Positions 22,602-36,144 of a stretch of DNA of 64,000 bases are shown one piece after another (within the stretch, counting starts at the first letter, position 1; the number at the start of each line of letters is the position of its first letter). Source of the stretch: Coniella vitis (taxonomy: Eukaryota; Ascomycota; Sordariomycetes; Diaporthales; Schizoparmaceae); NCBI GenBank assembly GCA_011317545.1, contig WUJK01000012.1, positions 89,501 to 153,500 of the forward strand. Reading direction: 5' to 3'. A program made the position numbers and the translations under genes. Under the pieces are notes generated by a model that ran no database searches, was not told where the DNA came from, and saw only the letters and a list, made by a program, of their open reading frames with translations.

Positions 22602-23084
22602 TATAATGATCCTTGCCTGAATCCCTGATTCTGGAAGTACCTATAAGTTATATATTAGCAGGCGGGGAAGTATTACCTTTAAGTCTCTATACGTTTATCG
22701 AGCAATATTAAGTATTATAAATAATTAAGAGGGATTACCCTATTATATAAAATAATACTTAGATTTATAACTAAAGATTATAAGGAAACTATCTAATATT
22801 AAGCTATAAACTCTTATCCTTATATCCTTTTATTATTAACTGCTATTCCCTGAATAGTACCTTAGACCGACGATATCGCTTATCGATTATTACGGTCTAA
22901 GTCGATAGAGTTATAGTACGGTCCTTATAGTCTACCCTTATCCTATATAACCCTAACCCTAGTTATATTATCTAGTATAACTTTATTATATAAGAGATCC
23001 CTATCGGTCCGTTAAGGTTCCGATTTACTAGTATATAGTTACGCTAGCTTATTCCTATAACCTATATAACCGTAGGTTATAATA
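22602..23084 (-). repeat. A2 3' LTR (left, 483 bp)
   Basis: Reverse complement of the A1 LTR type: starts TATAATGATCC and ends GTTATAATA, followed by the complement of the purine tract (TTATCTCCCTTC). Carries the telomere-like TAACCCTAACCCTAG at 22948-22962. Forms an inverted pair with the A1 3' LTR across gene island 1. Confidence 0.93.
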
Positions 23085-23179
23085 TTATCTCCCTTCTATC
23101 GGTCTTTATCCCTAAAGACCTATAGTATTTCCGTAAATAATCCTACCTAATATTCTTACTTCGGATTATACCTTCCTAA

Positions 23180-23785
23180 TTCGTTATATCGTCGAGAATT
23201 AATAAGGTTCGTTATAAGAAGACCGAATAAACTTCTTCTCTTTAGTTATCCGTACTAGATCGTTATTCTAAGATACCCTCCTATTCTTCTTACTAATCCC
23301 GTTAAGTTCCTTACTTAGCCTTTAAAGAGGATTCTTCTCGCTATTCGGAATATATTCGCTATAAGCGGGGAAATTATAATATATAGGGCTTAACTCCTAT
23401 ATAGATATAAAAAATTACCCGTTAGTATTCGTTAGTTAAGGCGGCCCTTAATACTATTAAAGAGGAACTTAAATAAGCTATTACGAAAGTATACCGATTA
23501 TATAAGGAGTATTATATATAGGCTAATAAGATAGTATATATTATTCGTTATAGTTTAGATATAATCGAAGAGTTAGATTATATTAAAGCGGAGGAGTTAG
23601 AGAAGGAGCGTTTAGCTGCTAAGGTTATAAGGCGTCCTACGGAGTTAGCCGTTCCCGAAGGCCTATTACCTAAGGGTTTTATAACTATTATATTAAAGGA
23701 TTTTAATTAATCTAGGATTTCTCCGTTATCTTTATCTAAGTTTCTTATTAGTAATTTATAGGGTATTAGGGCTTCTAGTTCGTAA
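23180..23785 (+). pseudogene. Antisense helical frame of element A2
   Basis: On the strand opposite to A2 pol, a frame from about 23180 to the TAA at 23783-23785 is blocked only by TAG/TAA at positions compatible with Gln. It reads a Tyr/Arg/Ser-rich start (YSEYIRYKRGNYN near 23345-23385), then a Lys/Glu/Leu-rich segment with IIEELDYIKAEELEKERL (about 23565-23620) and LPKGFITIILKDFN. No family recognised. The same frame is present in A1 and A6, and a related one in A3 and A5. Confidence 0.55.
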
Positions 23786-23929
23786 TTTAGGATTATAAAT
23801 TAGTCGATTATAGAATTTAATAGATCGTTATATTTAGCTAACGCTTTTAATAAAGGAGGCCTATCTAATTATTAGTAAGTTCCCTATTTTTATCCGTTAT
23901 TAAGTTACTTACTAATTTTCGTATTCCCT

Positions 23930-26900
23930 AATTAGATCTTAGTAGACGTTTTTTAGGGGTTCCTATATATTTTCCGAATTATCGTAATTTTTCCACTTAA
24001 TAAGGTATTACTTTCCGTATCCGCGTTTATATAAGTCGAGAATCTATTTAACTTCGTATTATACTTATTCTAGTTCGATAATATCTATATTATACGAAAG
24101 TTCTATATCTACTAATACTAGTTTTAGAAGTAAAATATAGAAGATTAGGTATAAACGTATATATAAGATTTCCAATTTATAATTAACTAGTAAAATCTAT
24201 CGTATAATTTTATAAAGTCCGAGTTTTTTATAATCGAGTTTATCGCTAGGTTTAATAGTTTTAATATTTTTACGGTTAAGGTAGACTTTATCTCCCTTTT
24301 ATAAGATTAGTCCCTTAATCCTTTTCTAATTAGCGTATTTCGTTATTTATTCTTTAATATCCTAAAGTATATATCGAGTATCTTCGTATAATTACTTAAT
24401 TCTTTTAGTATATTAATCTACCGTTTCTGCGTTTCCACCTAGTAGTATTTTATAATATACTATAGGGTTACGTCTATAAAGTAGGAAGAATAGTAATTTT
24501 CCTATACTTATTATATCTACGCTATTATAAGCGAACTATACGGTTAGTAAAAGTTCGACCTAATTATCTTATTCGTAGTTAATATAGTATTATAGATATT
24601 ATTCTATAATTAAGTTAGTATATTCCGTTTATCCGTCTATCTAAGGATAAAATACCGTAGATATATATTATATCGTTCCGAGGTATTTAGTAAATAAGAT
24701 CCAAAATTTCGATACGAATTTTCTATCTCTATCTAATATAATTTCCTAACGTATTCCGTAGTTAGCGATAATAATACGGAGGAATATATATACGAGTTCT
24801 TCTACGGTATTACTTTCCTTATATAATAGAAAGTATATATACTTACTTAGTCTATAAACTACTATTAAGATACTATCGTATTATACCTAAGTTAAGGGTT
24901 CTTATAAAAGGGGTAGCTTAGTAATAAAGTCTAAACTAATAGATAACTAAATAATCGTAGGTATTAATAAAGGTTATAGTAATCCGTAAGGTTTATATCG
25001 TTCTATCTTATTCCGTTTATATATATTATAGTTATTAACGATATCCGTAACTCGTTTCTTAAGCTTTAGTAGATTCTAATAACGTTAAATCCTTTTATAG
25101 GTTACTCTAATTCCTTAATATCTATATACTAGTACGCTATAAATACTTCTAATAAAGTCGTTTTATTCTAATATTATTAGGTTATCGAGGTTAGGTATTT
25201 CTCCTTTAATATATAGTATTATATTAAGTTCCTTAGTAATAGATAGTATAATAAGGTTACCTTCCGAATCTTCTTTAAAGATTACTATAATATCTTAGTC
25301 TTTACTATTACTATCCTTATAATCTAACCGTTTACTAAGAGCGTTTACTCGTTCGTTTTCTTTACCTTTACGGTAGATAATCTTAAAGTCGAATTCTAAT
25401 AGAAATTCGTATTATCTAACTTATCGTTTATTAAGCTACTTTATTAAAGTAAATACCTAAAGGTTCTTATAATCCGTATATATAAGAATTTATTATTTTA
25501 CGCCGATAAGGTAGTATCGCTATTCCTTAGAGGCGTTTATTATTACTATAAGTTCTTAATTAGGCGTTCTATAGTTAAGTTCTAATCCGTTTAGCTTCTT
25601 ACTAAAGTTACTAATTATCCGTAATCGTCCTTTATTATCTCGTTATCCGAGTTATCTACCGAGTATATAATCTAATATATCTATCTTAATCTCGAAAACT
25701 TTATTTTAGTCTACTTTAACTAAGATTAGTTCTAATATAACTATATCCTTAATTATACTAAAGGCTTTCTATACCTATTCGTTCTAATTAAAGGTAATAT
25801 CCTTTTTCGTAAGTTCCGTAAGTAATACTATAATACTACTATAGTTCTTAATAAATTATCGGTAGAAGTTAGTATAGCTTAAGAAGGCTCTAATATCCTT
25901 AACGTTCTAAGGTATAGGCTAGTCCCTAACTATTTATACTTTATCTTTCTATATTCGTATATACCCTAATATAATAGTATATCTAAAGTAGTTAACTTCT
26001 TAAGTATTCTAGTTATATTTAGTAGGTTCTACTAAAATCTTATTATCTTAGAGGATTTATAGGATTATCGTAATATACTTCTAATATTCCTCGAATATCT
26101 TTAAGTAAATAAGGATATTATCTAGGTAAGCGATTATAAAATAATCGAGGTATTCGTATAAGATAAAGTTTATTATTTCCTAGAATAATATAGGGGCGTT
26201 AGTAAGTCCGAATAATATAATAAGATATTTAAAATATCTATAGCGTATTCTAAACGCTATTTTCTATTCTTCTCCGGGTTTAATACGAATATATATATAT
26301 CCTTCTTTAAGGTCGAAGGCTATAAACTATTAGGCTCTTCTAAATCTATCTCTAAGTTCTTTAAAGAGAGGTAAGGGGTACCGATTGTTAATTATAATAT
26401 CGTTAAGTTGCTGATAATTAACGTATAGTTATAGTTTACTATTTTTCTTTAGTATAAATAGGATTAGGTATCCTACTAGTAAATAAGAGGGTCTAATATA
26501 GCCTTTCTTAAGATTTTCGTTAATATATTCTCTAAATACTTTAAGTTTATCCTTATCTAATCTATAAATAGGAAAGAACTTTAGTTATTCTCCTTCTTTA
26601 AGTAGGATCTTATAGTTATATAGGCTATACTCTAGTAGGCCGTTATCGAATTTTCCTTAAAATAGTTTTATAAACTTCCGATACTCTTTTAGTATACCGG
26701 AGAGGTCTCTAGACGTATCTTCGTCTTATATAGTTATTATTATAAGGAGATATCGTTATATATACTTAGTTCCTTCTTAAATTTATCGCGATAATATATC
26801 CTACTATTTATAGAATCCTATTATATTATATCCTAATCTGCTATATCCCTTATTCTATTAAGTATTAATTATCGCTAGATCCTTCTCTATAAGGTATCGA

Positions 26901-29740
26901 GGTTTATTATATCCTAGGGTAGCTATTACTTTAGCTCTTCTCGATTTAAAGGTATATATAAATTCGTTTAAGCCCCTATTATCTAGGTATCGCTTAGTAA
27001 CTAAATCCGATCCTACGCCTTTAATTATAACCGCTTCTTAGGTATCCGCTTTATCCTATAAAATATAGCTATTAGTCTAATCGATTCGAGGATTTTCCTT
27101 TCTTAACTATAATATACCTAAGATTAGCTTATATTATACGGTATTTATAATATCGAAGTTTATTAATATTATACGTCTATAGATCGTAACTAATAATTAA
27201 TTAGATTCCATATCGATAATACCTTAGCTATAAGCGACTTCTATACCTTTTATAATACTAAGTTTATAGGGTTTTATCTTCTTCTTCTAAAGTATCTGTT
27301 CTCTATTAATAACGCTTAGGGATATAAAGTTTCCTTATACTCCGCTATCTAGGAGTATTATATAGTATTTATCGTTAATTTATACTACGATTTTCAAATA
27401 TTCGTATATTAAGCTATCTATTATATAAAGGGACTTTATCGTAAGTCCTAATCGCTTATTATCCCTTATAGGCGATCCTTACCTTTTAGGTTCTACTATT
27501 CTTATTATACTCTAAGGGCTATTATTTATACTAGGGTCTTAGCTTATTATATTCCGTATCGTATATATACTACGGCCTATTATTATAGGCGCGCTTAATT
27601 TTCTTCTTTCGTATAGGGAGTTTATACCCCGGGCTAATTATCTTTAAGGTTATAGTAAGTACGCGCTTTATCCGCTAGGTATTCTGCGTAATCGGTACGC
27701 TTATATAAGCTATAATATATAGGTTCTATATATACGGGCTTTATAAGCTTTTCCCTTTATTTCTATTTATATATTCTATACTAGTCGAGCGCTTTTTCTT
27801 ACGCGTAAGGTACGCACTAGGGTATTATATATTAGTACTATTTTACTTATCGCGTAGTATATTCGTAGGGGGTATTATATATAAGGCTAATACTAGCGTA
27901 GTTTCCCCTTATTCTAAGTACTTTATAATAGTCGCTATTATCGTCGTTATAGGCGATAATACTATACCTTATCTCGCGTATAGGGAACTATTCGTTAGTT
28001 ACCTTATATTTAAAGTATTATCTATAATTATATATAATATAGGTAAACTATATAATCTAGTAGTATTTTTCGTAGAGGTAATTAATTCGTATATCTTCCT
28101 ATATAAGGGGGGTTTCGTTTTAATAAGATATTATTCGGAATAGTTCTTTAAGTATAATACCGTAGATAAGGTAATATATATCTCCTTTATCGATATCTCT
28201 ATTTATAAAGCTTTCTAATTCTAAGCTTATTTCTTCGTTAATAGTTTAGGCGCTAGTATCCTAATTAATATAGAGCGTTTCCTATTATTCTATAATTTCC
28301 GTAATATTACTCTACGAGATATCTATTTCGTTAGGTAGTTTATACCCTTTTATATCGTATTAATAGGGGTATTCCCTAATAAGCTAGGCTTACTACTTTA
28401 TTATTAATCTTTCGAATAGATTATTATCTATAGAGAGGGGTATTCTCTAGGTAATTATAATTTATCGTTCCTTATAAGGTTTCTAAGGGAATTATCCTAA
28501 GCCTTACTTTACCGAGAGGTATATTATATAATTATCCTTATAATAAAAGGTCTAGTTAAGGAGTCTATAATCGGAATCGTCCGATGCTTACTCTAGAAGC
28601 TAGTTTTAGCTAGGAGTAGAGTCCGTAGTCTTACGTATTATAATATTAGCTTATCGTCCTTCGGGGACTTTCTTAAATTCTCTAGGTTTCTTAGGTTATC
28701 GGTATTCTCGTATAAAGTAGCCTATCTTATTATAGTTAAAGTATTCCTTACTTATAGGTTTACGCTAAGCTATATCGAGCTCTATAAGTCCTATATATAT
28801 AATACCGCTAACTACCGTACCTTATTATTAGAAGCTACGGTTAGTTATTTATTAAGTCCGCCATCCTATATTAGCGTAATTCCTCTATATAGTATAGCTT
28901 CCTCCTTTCTTACTTTTCTCTATATATCTTTCGTAGAGACGGTTATTAATACGGATAGTATTATTATTAAATATTATAAAATCTTTAGGCTAATCCTACT
29001 TAGAGATTTTATCTTTAACCTTATCCTTAAATCCTCTATAATAGTATTCTATAAGGTTCTTATCTTCCTAAGGGAGGTATATTAAGAGTTACTTAAAGCG
29101 GATTATATAGGCTAAAGTAGATTTATTCTATTTAAGTTCTATAAGTTATTATACTATAATTCGTTCTTCGTTAGGATTACTAAATATTTCCTTAAGGATA
29201 TATTCGAATCCTACGAATAAATCGAATATATTCTTAGTAGTTATCTTACGTTAATCGAGGTTACCTAGGTATTTAATATAGTTATAAAGTAAGGGTTCGT
29301 ACTAGATAAGCGTATCTTTTTCGAGTTATATACCGGCTAGGATAATTTTATCGGGTTTAATAGAGAATTAGGCTACGTTATATAGGAAGTATACCTTATA
29401 ATAGGTAAGGAACCCTTAAAGCGTCTTTTAGTTACCGTTATATATAATAGGTTTATTTATCTTATAGCCGTTATCGGTATTTTAAATAATAGGCGCTAGG
29501 GGTATAGCGGCTATAGCTTAATATTATTCGAGATATTAGGCTTACCTACGGATAGTACGATTCTACTGCTCCTAATTCTGCTAGGGTATAACGAGTTATT
29601 AAGTAAATTCGATTAATTAGCGTATTATATCTTCCTAAGTTATAACCTAGTAACGTCCTTCTCCTAAGGTAAACGGGGTAGGAGTTTAAAGAGCTATTAT
29701 TATACTTAATATTATCTAAAAGGTATATATAGATTATCCT
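23930..29740 (-). pseudogene. A2 gag-pol relic
   Basis: Gag lies at the right. Its zinc knuckle, 28743-28702, reads YFNYNKIGYFIREY: all three Cys and the His are Tyr. The RT catalytic box at 26128-26117 is YLDN (second Asp lost). Integrase and chromodomain relics lie toward 23930. Stops at former Gln/Trp codons throughout; no usable reading frame remains. Confidence 0.85.
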
Positions 29741-29758
29741 AAATAAGAGTTATAAAAA

Positions 29759-29920
29759 TATAATAATCCTTACCTAAATCCCTAATTCTAGAAGTACTTA
29801 TAAGTTATATATTAGTAAGCGGGGAAGTATTACCTTTAAATCTCTATACGTTTATCGAGCAATATTAAGTATTATAAGTAATTAAGAGGGATTACCCTAT
29901 TATATAAAATAATACTTAGA
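29759..29920 (-). repeat. A2 5' LTR, first fragment
   Basis: First 162 bp of the right LTR of A2, ending at the TTAGA duplication (29916-29920) where A3 is inserted. Continues at 37496. Confidence 0.92.
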
Positions 29921-30376
29921 TATTATAACCCACGGTCATGCAGGTCACAGGAATAGGCCAGCGCAACCATATGCCAGCAAATCGGAACCTCAACGGACCG
30001 ATAGGGATCTCTTATATAAGGAATACGGACGATATAATCAGGGTTAGGGTAAAGCCTATAAGAGATCACCATTACCCACCGGATAATCAATAGGCAACTA
30101 TAGGCATTAATAGGCTCGGATAGGCTACGTATTAATAAACAGAATAACGGAAGGATATAAGGACGATAGATTTCCTAGCTATTAGATAGTTTTCCTTATA
30201 GTCTTTAGTTATAAATCTAAGTATTATTTTATATAATAGGGTAATCCCTCTTAATTACTTATAATACTTGATATTACTCGATAACGTACGAAGACTTAAA
30301 GGTAATACTTCCCTACCTGCTAATATATAACTTATAGGTACTTCTAGAATCCGGGATTTAGGTAAGGATTATTATA
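29921..30376 (+). repeat. A3 5' LTR (456 bp)
   Basis: Starts TATTATAACCCACGGTCATG (from TGTTATAAC), ends ATTATA; the interior begins TTTTTATAACTC. Only lightly mutated in its first 80 bp. Confidence 0.94.
30013..30050 (+). promoter_or_regulatory. Probable LTR core promoter with telomere-like motif
   Basis: TATATAA at 30013-30019, then GGGTTAGGGT at 30041-30050, 22 nt downstream. The same pair is found in all A-family LTRs in the window, despite RIP. The TATA box position suits an LTR promoter; the role of the GGGTTAGGG motif is unknown. Confidence 0.5.
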
Positions 30377-30679
30377 TTTTTATAACTCTTATTTAGGACG
30401 GTCTATATATACCTCTTAGGTAATATTAAGTATAGTAATAGCTCTTTAAACTCCTACCCCGTCTACCTTAGGCGAAGGATATTGCTAGGTTATAACTTAG
30501 GAAGATATAATATGCTAATTAATCGAACTTATTTAGTAACTCGCTATACTCCGATAGGCTTAGGAGCAGTAGAATCGTACTATCTATCGGCAGGCTTAGT
30601 AAATCGAATAATACTAAGCTACGGCCGTTATACCCTTAGCGCCTATTATCCAGAATACCGGTAACGGCTATAAGATAGA

Positions 30680-31640
30680 TAAACCTGCTATATATAACGG
30701 TAATTAGAAGACGCTTTAAGGGTTCCTTACCTATTATAAGGCGTACTTCCTATATAACGCAGCTTAATTTACTACTAAACCCGATAAAATTATCCTAGCC
30801 GGTATATAACTCGAAAAAAACGCGCTTATCTAGTACGAACCCTTACTTCGTAACTATATTAAATACCTAGGCAACCTCGATTAATATAAGATAACTACTA
30901 AGAATATATTCGATTTATTCGTAGGATTCGAATATATCCTTAAGGAAATATTTAGCGATCCTAACAAAGAACGGACTATAGTATAGCAACTTATAGAACT
31001 TAAATAGAATAAATTAGCTTTAGCTTATATAGTTTACTTTAAGTAACTCTTAGTACGCCTCCTATAGGAAGATAAGAACCTTATAGAATATTATTATAGA
31101 GGATTTAAGGATAAGGTTAAGGACGAAATCTCTAAGTAGGACTAGCCTAAAGACTTTATAATATTTAGTAATAACGCTATCCGCATCGATAACCGTCTCT
31201 ATAAAAGATATATAGAGAAAAGCAAGAAAGGAGGAAGCTATACTATATAGAGGAATTACGCTAATATAGGATAGCGGATTTAATAGATAACTAACCGTAG
31301 CTTCTAGCAATAAGGTATAGCAGTTAGTAGTATAATATACTTAGGCCCTATAGAGCTCGACGTAGCTTAACGTAAACCTATAAGTAAGGAATGCTTTAAC
31401 TATAGTAAGATAGGCTACTTCGTACGGGAGTGCCGATAATCTAAGAAACCTAGAGAATTTAAGAAAATCCCCGAAGGACGATAAGCTAATATTATAATAC
31501 GCGAGACTATAGACTCTACTCCTAGCTAAAACTAGCTTCTAGAGTAAGTATCGGACGACTCCGATTATAAACTCCTTAACTAGACCTTCTATTATAAGGA
31601 TAATTATATAACGTACTTCTCGGTAAAGTAAGGCTTAGGA
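30680..31640 (+). pseudogene. A3 gag relic with mutated zinc knuckle
   Basis: Capsid-like sequence with readable blocks also seen in A4 and A5 (IFDLFVGFEYILKEIF, then LTYRG-type and EISK.D blocks). The CCHC knuckle at 31392-31433 reads CFNYSKIGYFVREC: outer Cys kept, second Cys and His both Tyr, each a single RIP-type change. It would no longer bind zinc. The N terminus (30482 onward) is only fragmentarily open. Confidence 0.78.
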
Positions 31641-32599
31641 TAATTCCCTTAGAAACCTTATAAGGAATAATAAATTATAGTTACCTAAAGGATACCTCCC
31701 CTAACAGATACTTTATAAAGCAATATTACGGAAATTACGGAATAATAGGAAACGCTTAGTATCGGTTAGAGTACTAGTACCTAAACTATTAACGAAGAAA
31801 TAAGCTTAGAATCAGAAAGCTTTATAAACGGAGATATTAATAAAGGAGATATATACTACCTTATCTATAGTATTATACTTAGAGAACTATTCCGAATAAT
31901 ATTATATTAAGATAAAACCCCCCTCGTATAGGAAGACGCGCGAATCAATTACCTCTACGAAAAGTACCACTAGATTATATAGTTTACCTATATTATATAT
32001 AATTATAGATAATACTTTAAATATAAGGTAATTAATAAGTAGTTCCCTACGCGCGAAATAGGGTATAGTATTATCGCCTATAACGACGATAATAGTAACT
32101 ATTATAAAGTACTCAGAATAAGGGGAAACTACGCTAGCATTAGCCTTATATATAATACCCCCTACGAATATACTATGCAATAAGTAAAATAGTACTAAAG
32201 CACGATACCCTAGTATATACCTTACGCGTAAGAAAAAGCGCTCGATTAGTATAGAATATACGAATAGAAATAAAGGGAAAAGCTCGTAAAGCCCGTATAT
32301 ATAGAACCTACGTACTATAGCTTCTATAAGCGCGCCGATTATAGAGAATACCTAGCGGATAAAGCGCGTACCTACTATAATCTTAAAAATAGTTAGCCCG
32401 GAGTATAGATTCCCTATATAAAAGAAGAAAATTAAGCGCGCTTATAGCGATAAGCTATAGTATATATACGATACGGAATATAATAACCTAAGAACCTAGT
32501 ATAAATAGTAGCTCTTAGAGTATAGTAAGAATAGCAGAACCTAAAAGGTAAGGATCGCTTATAAGGGATAATAAGCGATTAGGACTTACGATAAAGTCC

Positions 32600-35500
32600 T
32601 TCTATGCGATAGATAGCTCGATATACGAATATTTGAAAATCGTAGTACGAATTAACGATAAATACTATATAGTACTCCTAAATAGTAGAGCGTAAGGAAA
32701 CTTTATATCCCTAAGCGTTATTAATAGAGAATAGATACCTTAGAAGAAGAAGATAGAACCCTATAAACTTAGCACTATAGAAGGTATAGAAGTTGCTTAC
32801 GGCTAAGGTATTATCGATATAGAATCTAATTAATTACTAGTTATAATCTACGGACGTACGATACTAATAAACTTCGATATTACGGATACCGTATAATACG
32901 AGCTGATTTTAGGCATACTATAGTTAAGAAAGGAAAATCCTCGAATCGATTAGACTAATAGCTATATTTTATAGGGTAAAGCGGTTACCTAAGAAGCGGT
33001 TATAATTAAAAGCGTAGGATCGGATTTAGTTACTAAGCGATACCTAGATAATAGGGGCTTAAACGAATTTATATATACCTTTAAATCGAGAAGAGCTAAG
33101 ATAATAGCTAGCCTAGGATATAATAAACCTCGATAGCTTATAGAGAAGGATCTAGCGATAGTTAATACCTAATAAAGGAAGGGATATAGTAGATTAGGAT
33201 ATAATATAATAGGATTCTATAGATAGCAGGATATATTATCGCGGTAAGTTTAAGAAGGAATTAAGTATATATAACGATATCTCCTTATAATAGTAACTAT
33301 ATAAGATAAAGATACGTTTAAAGACCTCTCCGGTATACTAGAAGAGTATCGGAAGTTTATAAAACTATTTTAAGGAAAATTCGATAATAGCCTACTAGAG
33401 CACAGCCTATATAACTATAAGATCCCACTTAAAGAAGGAGAATAACTAAAGTTCTTTCCTATCTATAGATTAGATAAAGATAAACTTAAAGCATTTAGAG
33501 AATATATCGACGAAAATCTTAAAAAAGGCTATATTAGACCCTCCTATTTACTAGCAGGATACCTAATCCTATTTATACTAAAGAAAAACGGCAAACTATA
33601 ACTATACGTTAACTATCGGCAACTTAACGATATTATAATTAAGAATCGGTACCCCTTACCTCTCTTTAAAGAACTTAGAGATAAACTTAGAGGAGCCTAA
33701 TAGTTTATAGCCCTCGACCTTAAAGAGGGATATACGTATATCCGTATTAAACCCGGAGAAGAATAGAAAATAGCGTTTAGAATACGCTACGGATATTTCG
33801 AATATCTTATTATACTATTCGGACTTACTAACGCCCCTATATTATTCTAGGAAATAATAAACTTTATCTTATATAAACACCTCGATTATTTTATAATCGC
33901 TTACCTAGACGATATCCTTATTTACTTAAAGATATTCAAGGAATACTAGAAATATATTATAATAATCCTATAAATCCTCTAAGATAATAAGATTTTAGTA
34001 GAACCTACTAAATATAATTAGAATACTTAAGAAGTTAACTATCTCGGATATACTATTATACTAGGGTATATACGAATATAGAAAGATAAAGTATAGGTAG
34101 TTAGGGACTAGCCTATACCTTAGAACGTTAAGGATATTAGAGCCTTCTTAAGCTATACTAACTTCTACCGATAATTTATTAAGAACTATAGTAGTATTAT
34201 AGCATTATTTATAGAACTTACGAAAAAGGATACTACCTTTAACTAGAACGAATAGGTATAAAAAGCCTTTAGTATAATTAAGGATATAGTTATATTAGAA
34301 CTAATCCTAATCGAAGTAGACTAAGATAAAGTTTTCGAGATCGAGATAAATATATTAAATTATATACTCGGTAGATAACTCGGATAATAAGACGATAAAG
34401 GACGACTACGAATAGTTAGCAACTTTAGTAAGAAGCTAAACGGATTAGAACTTAACTATAGAACGCCCGATTAAGAACTTATAGTAATAGTAGAAGCCTT
34501 TAGGGAATAGCAATACTACCTTATCGGCGTAAAATAATAAATTCTTATATATACGGATTATAAGAACCTTTAGGTATTTACCTTAATAAAGCAGCTTAAT
34601 AAACGATAAGTTAGATAATACGAATTTCTATTAGAATTCGACTTTAAAATTATCTATTATAAAGGCAAAGAAAACGAATAAGCAGACGCTCTTAGCAGAT
34701 AATTAGATTATAAGGATAGTAATAGCAAAAACTAGGATATTATAGTAATCTTTAGGGAAGATTCGGAAGGTAACCTTACTATACTATCTATTACTAAGGA
34801 ACTTAACGTAATACTATATATCGAAGGAGAAATACCTAACCTGGATAATATAATAATACCGGAATAAAACGATTATATCAGAAGCATCTATAGCGTACTA
34901 GTATATAGATACTAAGGAATTAGAGCAACCTATAAAAGGATCTAATATTATTAGAACCCACCGAACCTTAAGAAATAAATTATAGATATCGTTAATAACT
35001 ACGATATATATAAACGAAATAAGATAGAATAATATAAACCTTATAGACTACTATAACCTCTACTAATACCTATAACTATTTAGTTATCTATTAGTCTAGA
35101 CTTTATTACTAAGCTACCCCTCTTACGAGAACCCTTAACTTAGGTATAATATAATAGTATCCTAGTAGTAGTTTATAAACTAAGCAAATATATATACTTC
35201 CTACTATATAAGGAAAGAAGTACCGTAGAAGAACTCGTATATATATTCCTCCGTATTATTATCGCTAACTACGGAATACCTTAGGAAATTATATTAGATA
35301 GAGATAGAAAATTCGTATCGAAATTCTAGATCTTACTTACTAAATACCTCGGAACGATATAACGTATATCTACGGTATTTTATCCTTAGATAGACGGATA
35401 AACGGAATATACTAACTAGATTTTAGAATAATATCTACAATACTATATTAACTACAAATAAGATAATTAGGTCGAACTCCTACCTATAGTATAATTCGCC

Positions 35501-36127
35501 TATAATAGCGTAGATATAATAAGTATAGGAAAATCATTATTCTTCCTACTCTACGGATATAACCCTACGGTATATTATAAAATACTACTAGGTAGAAACG
35601 CAGAAACGGCAGACTAATATACTAGAAGAATTAAATAATTATACGAAGATACTCAACGTATACTTTAGGATATTAAAGAATAAATAATAAAATACGCTAA
35701 TAAGAAAAGGATTAAGGGACTAATCCTATAGAAGGGAGATAAAATCTACCTTAACCGCAAAAATATTAAAACTACTAAACCTAGCGATAAACTCGATTAT
35801 AAGAAACTCGGACCTTATAAAATTATACGATAAATCTCCCTAGTTTACTACGAACTCGAAATCCTATATATATATCTACACCTAGTCTTTTATATTTTAC
35901 TCCTCGAACTAGCACTAGCAGACGCAGAACTCTCGTACGATACAGACATTATCGAACCAGAGCAAGCATAGTACGAAGTTAAACAGATCCTCGATTTACG
36001 CAAACGTAGACGCGGAAAACAATACCTTATTAAATAGAAAAACTACGATAATTCGGAAAATACTTAGGAACTACTAAAGAACGTATACTTAGATCTTATT
36101 AAAGAATACGAAAATAAAAAGTTATTA
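32600..36127 (+). pseudogene. A3 pol relic (protease, RT, RNase H, integrase, chromodomain)
   Basis: Protease LLDSG has become LLNSR near 32680. RT spans about 33550-33940 and keeps the catalytic box YLDD at 33902-33913, the only intact one among the six RT copies inspected. RNase H lies about 34350-34700. The integrase core shows SLDFITKLPLL (Asp codon 35099-35101), LDRDRKFVSKF and the .TEYTN..LE block, with the DDE acids kept. The C-terminal chromodomain (about 35970-36120) reads YEVKQILDLRKRRRGKQYL, unusually rich in surviving CAG/CAA codons. The frame still contains many TAG/TAA stops. Confidence 0.87.
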
Positions 36128-36144
36128 TAGCCTTAGATAGAGAA

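Noticed and set aside
30482..30664. 60-codon frame at the start of the A3 interior
   Set aside because: Lies in RIP-degraded gag leader sequence; the homologous A4 region suggests another frame, so it is not a separate gene.
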